From Novosphingobium sp. SG919 (GTDB lineage: Bacteria > Pseudomonadota > Alphaproteobacteria > Sphingomonadales > Sphingomonadaceae), in assembly GCF_012932495.1 (NCBI RefSeq), contig NZ_JABCNG010000001.1:1116001-1180000 (forward strand): a DNA stretch of 64,000 nucleotides, given 5' to 3'. The notes under the pieces are model-generated. The model was not told the DNA's origin. It worked only from the letters and a program-made list of their open reading frames with translations, and did no database searches. Shown here in pieces: positions 59,263-64,000 of the stretch; within the stretch, counting starts at the first letter, position 1, and every line of letters begins with the position of its first letter. Position numbers and translations under genes: made by a program.

Positions 59263-59284
59263 GGGGCAGGCATGTGCCTGCCCC
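59263..59284 (+). terminator. Hairpin after darcynin gene
   Basis: GGGGCAGGC (59263-59271) / GCCTGCCCC (59276-59284) with loop ATGT, 8 nt after the stop. The next 180 bases up to the OLD gene show no ORF of note. Confidence 0.6.
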
Positions 59285-59468
59285 ACTCCTTGCGAAGACG
59301 GACGATGTGCGATGTGCAAGTTGCTGCCGTCATTGTGGTGGCTTCAGGTGAGATTTACCTGCCGGTCAGTGCGGCAACGAGGAACGCCCGCTTGTGCCAA
59401 CACCGGCCATTGAGCAGTAGCCAAAGCGCATTGACGACGCTAGAACAGGTCGGGAACAAGGGGGCATT

Positions 59469-61388
59469 ATGCTGCTTAAGACAGTTCATGTTCAGCACTT
59501 CAAGCACGTTCTTGACTCAACAGAGGTCGCAATTCAGCCAGACGTTACCTGTTTGGTGGGCAAGAATGAGTCGGGCAAAACCGCTTTTCTTGAAGCACTT
59601 CGTCGCCTGAACCCCGCCCAAGGGAACGTCAATTTCAACATCGGTCGCCATTACCCCGCATGGCTGGAAAAGACTCATCGCCGCCAAGGTAAGGACCTAG
59701 AGCAAGTCCAGCCCATCGAAGCGACCTTTGAGTTGCAGGATGGCGACAAGGTCGCCGTCAGCGCTGTATTTGGCGAAGGTGTGCTCACCTCTGACGAATT
59801 CACGCTAAGCCGAAAATATGACAACGGGCAGCTTTACACTTACAAGGCGGACGAAGCAAAGGCAGTCGCCAATATTCTGGCCAACCTAGACCTGCCCAAG
59901 AGCGTGACGGAAACTACAAAAAGCATCACGACTTTCGCTTCGCTGCTCGCCGCCGCTGAGAAGCTCACCGCCAACGAAGAAGACGAGCAAATCAAGGCTT
60001 CTGGAGAGGCTATTACTGCCAAGGTGACAGCCGCTCTCGGTCAGGGCCTCGATTTCCGAGCCAAGATGCGCGCAATCCTCAAGACGCGCATTCCCAAGTT
60101 CTTTTATTATGCCGAGTACAGCCGCCTTCCCGGGATCGTTAAAATTCGGGAGTTGCTGCAAGCGGACGAAGACACCCTTGATGTAGATATGGCGACAGCA
60201 CGTTCGCTGCTGAGTATGGCCGGCGCAGACGACGAATATCTGCTCGACCCGGAGTACGAAACCCGGAAGCGGGAGCTTGAAAACGTCGCTAACGCCATCA
60301 CGCAGGATGTACTGACCTATTGGACGACCAATACCGATCTTCGCGTTCTCATAGACATTACGCAGAAAACGGAAGCTCAGCAGAACGGCAATCATGCAGT
60401 GCTGGATGAAATGCACGTGCGGATGTACGACAACCGGCACATGCTTTCCCTGCCGTTTGACGAACGATCATCTGGCTTCCAGTGGTTCTTCTCGTTTCTG
60501 TCGGCATTTTCGCGGTACGAGTATGATGATACGCCGGTCATCATATTGCTTGATGAACCTGGCCTTGGCCTGCACGCGCGCGCCCAAAAGGATTTCCTCC
60601 GCTTTATTGACGAGCGGTTGGCGAAGCGATGCCAGGTCATTTACAGCACACACTCCCCCTTCATGGTCCAGCCCGGCCTGCTAGAGCGGGCGCGTGTTGT
60701 CGAAGATAAGGGCCGCGAGACGGGCTCGGTCATTTCCTCGGACGTGCTGACGACCGATCCCGATACCTTGTTCCCCCTGCAAGGTGCCCTTGGTTACGAC
60801 GTTGCGCAGCACCTCCTGATTGCCCAAGACAACCTTGTCGTGGAGGGGCCTTCCGACCTTGCCTACATGTCGACTATCTCCGCCCACTTGAAGGACAACG
60901 GGCGGACTGGGCTGGACGATCGCTGGGCAATAATCCCGGTCGGTGGGGCCGACACGATCCCTACCTTCGTCGCGCTTTTGGGTATTCATCTGGATGTGAC
61001 GGTTCTGGTTGATGCCCGGAAAGAGGGACACCAGCGGCTCGCGACCTTGGCGCAGAACGGCTTCTTGAGTGCAACGCGGATTGTTACAGTCGGTGAGCTC
61101 CTGAACCGGAAAGCGGCAGATATCGAAGACCTCTTCACCGCTGCCGACTATCTTCTCCTCTACAACGCTGCCTTCGGTAAAAGCATCGCGGAAGGGGACC
61201 TGAAAGGCACTGATCCGCTTGTACGGAAGATCGCGCGCTTGGAGGACGTTGATCGGTTCGACCACAATCGGCCAGCCGATAGGTTCTTGCGTGATAAGGC
61301 GACTTTCCTCCCTCAGCTTTCGAACACCACGCTCGACAACTTTGAGAAGCTCTTTGTCCGCATCAACGACACCCTGACCAAGCGTTAG
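59469..61388 (+). CDS. OLD-family ATPase-Toprim nuclease
   Basis: 639 residues. N-terminal ABC-type ATPase: VHVQHFKHVLDS then Walker A VGKNESGKTAFLEAL (about 31-38). The signature and Walker B lie in SSGFQWFFSFLSAFSR and VIILLDEPGLGLHARAQ (about 357-366). A C-terminal Toprim domain has VVEGPSDLAYM (about 457-467), VGGADTIPTF and VLVDARKEGH. Class 1 OLD nucleases act in phage defence or DNA repair. The gene is lower in GC than its neighbours and lies alone beside an IS, signs of acquisition. AGGGGG precedes the ATG. Confidence 0.85.
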   Translation: MLLKTVHVQHFKHVLDSTEVAIQPDVTCLVGKNESGKTAFLEALRRLNPAQGNVNFNIGRHYPAWLEKTHRRQGKDLEQVQPIEATFELQDGDKVAVSAVFGEGVLTSDEFTLSRKYDNGQLYTYKADEAKAVANILANLDLPKSVTETTKSITTFASLLAAAEKLTANEEDEQIKASGEAITAKVTAALGQGLDFRAKMRAILKTRIPKFFYYAEYSRLPGIVKIRELLQADEDTLDVDMATARSLLSMAGADDEYLLDPEYETRKRELENVANAITQDVLTYWTTNTDLRVLIDITQKTEAQQNGNHAVLDEMHVRMYDNRHMLSLPFDERSSGFQWFFSFLSAFSRYEYDDTPVIILLDEPGLGLHARAQKDFLRFIDERLAKRCQVIYSTHSPFMVQPGLLERARVVEDKGRETGSVISSDVLTTDPDTLFPLQGALGYDVAQHLLIAQDNLVVEGPSDLAYMSTISAHLKDNGRTGLDDRWAIIPVGGADTIPTFVALLGIHLDVTVLVDARKEGHQRLATLAQNGFLSATRIVTVGELLNRKAADIEDLFTAADYLLLYNAAFGKSIAEGDLKGTDPLVRKIARLEDVDRFDHNRPADRFLRDKATFLPQLSNTTLDNFEKLFVRINDTLTKR

Positions 61389-61626
61389 GCGCGAACGAGT
61401 GGGCCGGTTTTGGGCATAGCGGACACGCAGACCATCGTGTCGGAATGGCGCATTGTGGTCGGCACCCGCCAGAAGCTCCTGGTTAGCACGGTGGGGTGAA
61501 GTTGCTGCGCTTTTGAGCAAACTGCTCCCTGACCACAGTAACCGTCCGGCGAGCCCCGCTTGCTGCCGCCGTCTGGTGTGTCAGGACGTCCTATAGGTCG
61601 TGCAATAGGGCGCGCTTAGGACAGCC

Positions 61627-61980
61627 ATGACACAGGTAACGGTGCTGACGGGGGCGCGACGCCGCCGGGATTGGACGGATCGGGATCGCTTGGAGATTTT
61701 GCGCGAGGCATTCTCGCCGGGTGCCTGTGTGGCGGATGTTGCGCGCCGTCATGATGTTTCCCGAGGCTTGATCTACTTGTGGCGTCGGGCTGCCTTGCAG
61801 CAGGTTCAGGAGGCCTTTGTTCCGGCGGTCATCGAAGACGAGTCCGAGACCACCGCCAACGCGTCGGCACAAGAGCCGGAAGCCGCCATCGTGCTGGATT
61901 TCGCCGATGGCCGGCGATTGAGGATTTTCGCCTCAGCCCCACCCGCACTTGCGGTGGCTGCCTTGAAGGCGATGCGGTGA
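61627..61980 (+). CDS. tnpA: IS66 TnpA (accessory protein)
   Basis: 117 residues. A helix-turn-helix segment (WTDRDRLEILREAFSPGACV, ADVARRHDVSRGLIYLWRR) as in IS66 OrfA, then an acidic linker and AIVLDFADGRRLRI. The stop overlaps the GTG of tnpB. Confidence 0.85.
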   Translation: MTQVTVLTGARRRRDWTDRDRLEILREAFSPGACVADVARRHDVSRGLIYLWRRAALQQVQEAFVPAVIEDESETTANASAQEPEAAIVLDFADGRRLRIFASAPPALAVAALKAMR

Positions 61981-62318
61981 TCCCGGCGGGCGCGCGGGTG
62001 TGGATCGCGATGGGCCACACCGATATGCGGCGAGGGATGCAGAGCCTGGCCGCAATGGTCCAGCAGCACTTTACCAAGGACCCGTTCTGCGGCGATCTGT
62101 GGGTCTTCCGTGGCCGCTCCGGATCGCTGGTGAAGATCATCTGGCACGACGGGATCGGCATGTCGCTCTACGCGAAGCGGCTCGAGAAGGGGCGGTTTGT
62201 GTGGCCGTCAGCGAAGGACGGGACGGTGTCGCTGACGAGTTCGCAACTGGCTTGCCTGCTGGACGGGATCGACTGGCGCAACCCGCAATATTCGTGGCGC
62301 CCGCAGAGCGCGGGATAG
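61977..62318 (+). CDS. tnpB: IS66 TnpB (Orf2 accessory protein)
   Basis: 113 residues from GTG 61977, overlapping the tnpA stop. IS66 Orf2 signature: VWIAMGHTDMRRGMQSLAAM, CGDLWVFRGRSGSLVKIIWH and GMSLYAKRLEKGRFVWP. Complete. Confidence 0.9.
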   Translation: MIPAGARVWIAMGHTDMRRGMQSLAAMVQQHFTKDPFCGDLWVFRGRSGSLVKIIWHDGIGMSLYAKRLEKGRFVWPSAKDGTVSLTSSQLACLLDGIDWRNPQYSWRPQSAG

Positions 62319-62377
62319 CCGATAATCCAGGCATTTCGGGCTTGCTTCGAGAGGGTGTTGGTGATTCACTCGCGCCC

Positions 62378-64000
62378 ATGGAAGCCGCTGTTTCGCCCCT
62401 TCCGGATGATGCTGAAGCGCTCAAGGCGCTGCTGACACTGGCGCTGCAGAAGGCCGAGGCGGCCGAGCAACGCGCCGCGGTCGTCGAGGCCGAGTTGGCT
62501 AACGCGCGGGCCCTGGCCAGCGCCACCGAAGCAATGATCGCACATCTCAAGCTGCAGAACGCCAAGCTGCGCCGCGAGCAGTACGGCGCCAGTGCCGAAC
62601 GCACCGAGCGGCTGCTTGCCCAGTTCGAGCTTGGGTATGAGGATCTCGAAGCCGATGCGGCGGAAGACGAGCTCGCCGCCAAGGTCGCCGCAGGGAAGAC
62701 GACGACCATTCCCGCGTTCGAGCGCAAGAAGCCGGTCCGTAAGCCGTTTCCCGAGCACCTGCCCCGCGAGCGCGTGGTCGTTTCCGCGCCATGCTCGTGC
62801 CCGGCCTGCGGCAGCAACCGCCTGTCGAGGCTGGGCGAGGATGTGACCGAGACGCTCGAAGTGATCCCGCGCGCATGGAAGGTCATCCAGACAGTGCGCG
62901 AGAAGTTCGTCTGCCGGGACTGCGAGAAGATCACGCAGCCACCGGCACCGTTCCACGTCACCCCGCGCGGATGGGCGGGTCCCAGCTTCCTCGCCATGCT
63001 GATGTTCGACAAGTACGGCCAGCATCAGCCACTCCACCGCCAGGCCGACCGCTTTGCCTGCGAAGATGTCCCGCTCAGCGTGTCGACGCTGGCCGACCAG
63101 ATCGGAGCTGCATGTCACTCGCTCATGCCGATCTACCGGATGATCGAGGCCCACGTCCTTGCCGCCGAGCGTCTCCATGGCGACGACACGACAGTGCCGG
63201 TCATGGCCAAGGGCAAGACCGATACCGGCCGACTATGGAACTATGTACGTGACGATCGGCCGTTCGGCGGCTCCGATCCGCCGGCAGTCATCTTCCACTA
63301 TTCGCGCGACCGGCGCGGCGAGCATCCCCGAGTGCACCTCGCGTCCTGGTCAGGGATCCTGCAGGCCGATGCTTATGGTGGCTACGGTGAGCTGTACGCC
63401 CTCGATCGCCAACCAGGTCCCATCCTGGAGGCAGGGTGCTTCGCGCACGCGCGCCGGAAATTCTTCGAACTCGCCGACGTCGAGGGTGCGGCGCGCAAGA
63501 AGAGCCGCGGCGAGAAGGCGCCGGTCATCTACCCGATCGCGCTGGAGGCCGTGCAGAAGCTCGACACCCTGTTCGCGATCGAGCGCGACATCAACGGCAA
63601 GAACCCCGCCGAGAGGCTCGCCGCTCGCCAGGAGCTGAGTGCGCCGCTGATGGAGGAACTGCACGAGTGGCTGAACGCGCAACTCGCCAAGGTCTCCCGC
63701 AACCACGACGTGGCCAAAGCCATCAACTACATGCTGCGTCGCTGGGGCGCGTTCACCCGGTTCCTCGATGATGGCAGGGTCTGCCTCTCGAACAATGCCG
63801 CCGAGCGGTCGCTGCGCTGTGTGCCCCTTGGGCGTAAGTCGTGGCTGTTCTGCGGCTCGGATCGCGGCGGTCAGCGCGCGGCGATCACCTACTCGCTGAT
63901 CCAGACCTGCCGGCTCAACGACGTCGATCCGCAAGCCTGGCTCACCGATGCACTGGCCCGCATCGCCGATCATCCAGTCAACCATCTCGACGCGCTGTTG
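62378..64000 (+). CDS. tnpC: IS66 transposase TnpC (3' truncated by window)
   Basis: 541 codons from ATG 62378, open to the window edge. A coiled-coil Leu/Ala-rich N-terminus, a zinc-finger-like CSCPACG...CRDCEK, the DDE domain with HGDDTTVPVM, LQADAYGGYGELY and SNNAAERSLR, and the conserved QTCRLNDVDPQAWLTD near the end. Only the last part of the gene is missing. Confidence 0.9.
   Translation, partial: MEAAVSPLPDDAEALKALLTLALQKAEAAEQRAAVVEAELANARALASATEAMIAHLKLQNAKLRREQYGASAERTERLLAQFELGYEDLEADAAEDELAAKVAAGKTTTIPAFERKKPVRKPFPEHLPRERVVVSAPCSCPACGSNRLSRLGEDVTETLEVIPRAWKVIQTVREKFVCRDCEKITQPPAPFHVTPRGWAGPSFLAMLMFDKYGQHQPLHRQADRFACEDVPLSVSTLADQIGAACHSLMPIYRMIEAHVLAAERLHGDDTTVPVMAKGKTDTGRLWNYVRDDRPFGGSDPPAVIFHYSRDRRGEHPRVHLASWSGILQADAYGGYGELYALDRQPGPILEAGCFAHARRKFFELADVEGAARKKSRGEKAPVIYPIALEAVQKLDTLFAIERDINGKNPAERLAARQELSAPLMEELHEWLNAQLAKVSRNHDVAKAINYMLRRWGAFTRFLDDGRVCLSNNAAERSLRCVPLGRKSWLFCGSDRGGQRAAITYSLIQTCRLNDVDPQAWLTDALARIADHPVNHLDALL

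Larger units (their letters stand above)
61538..64000 (+). mobile_element. IS66 family element, left part
   Basis: The left end appears to be GTAACCGTCCGG at 61538, the GTAA terminus typical of IS66. The preceding 8 bases TGACCACA would be one copy of the target duplication. Three genes follow in the usual order (tnpA, tnpB, tnpC). The right end lies beyond the window. Confidence 0.75.

Overview
The window looks like high-GC alphaproteobacterial accessory DNA, most likely from a sphingomonad (Novosphingobium/Sphingobium type) plasmid or integrative conjugative element. The reasons are the codon use and the block strawberry-notch protein, Toprim protein, DUF2493, repeated DUF736, RepA, DUF2840, TraF peptidase, lytic transglycosylase, DUF3363 relaxase and TraG/VirD4. 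I saw no tRNA, rRNA or CRISPR. The taxonomic call is inference; no database search was possible.

Layout. 1-18.7 kb is mobile-element backbone. It holds DNA-processing genes (strawberry-notch helicase with methyltransferase domain, Toprim protein, DUF2493), an FkbM methyltransferase as cargo, HU, three DUF736 genes and a transfer-control cassette. The cassette consists of a small XRE regulator (QseC-like), a QseM-like protein, a DUF6499/DUF2285 gene split by a +1 frameshift (FseA-like) and an excisionase-like HTH protein (RdfS-like). RepA with iterons and the RlxS-type relaxase operon follow. 19.2-27.0 kb is an archaic (Csu-type) chaperone-usher fimbrial operon with five spore-coat-U pilins, inserted between relaxase and coupling protein. 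27.4-29.9 kb is TraG plus a small RHH-like protein. The trb mating-pore genes expected next are absent from the window.

30-50 kb is a surface-adhesion island. A TPR sensor kinase and a FixJ/LuxR-type response regulator are followed by a 207-residue FimB/FimE-sized tyrosine recombinase whose gene lies between two inverted copies of a 21-bp recombination-site-like sequence. Then come a degenerate GGDEF-EAL protein, two small envelope proteins, a 2610-residue trimeric autotransporter adhesin with heptad-exact tandem repeats, and three DUF2827 paralogues (possible glycosyltransferases) with a secreted protein. 48.7-52.7 kb holds small membrane/zinc-ribbon proteins, a LysR regulator and two tandem SANT/Myb-like proteins.

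52.7-64 kb holds an S41 protease, a trypsin-like protease/NUC nuclease fusion, membrane proteins, a TetR/darcynin pair, an OLD-family ATPase-Toprim nuclease and the left part of an IS66 element that runs off the window.

The two most notable signals are (i) a probable FseA-type programmed +1 ribosomal frameshift (TTT-C slip at 12328-12331) inside a QseC/QseM/FseA/RdfS-like transfer-control cassette, and (ii) a putative self-encoded invertible segment (33393-34246) directly upstream of the adhesin locus, suggesting phase variation of a two-component/c-di-GMP-like/adhesin/glycosylation system.
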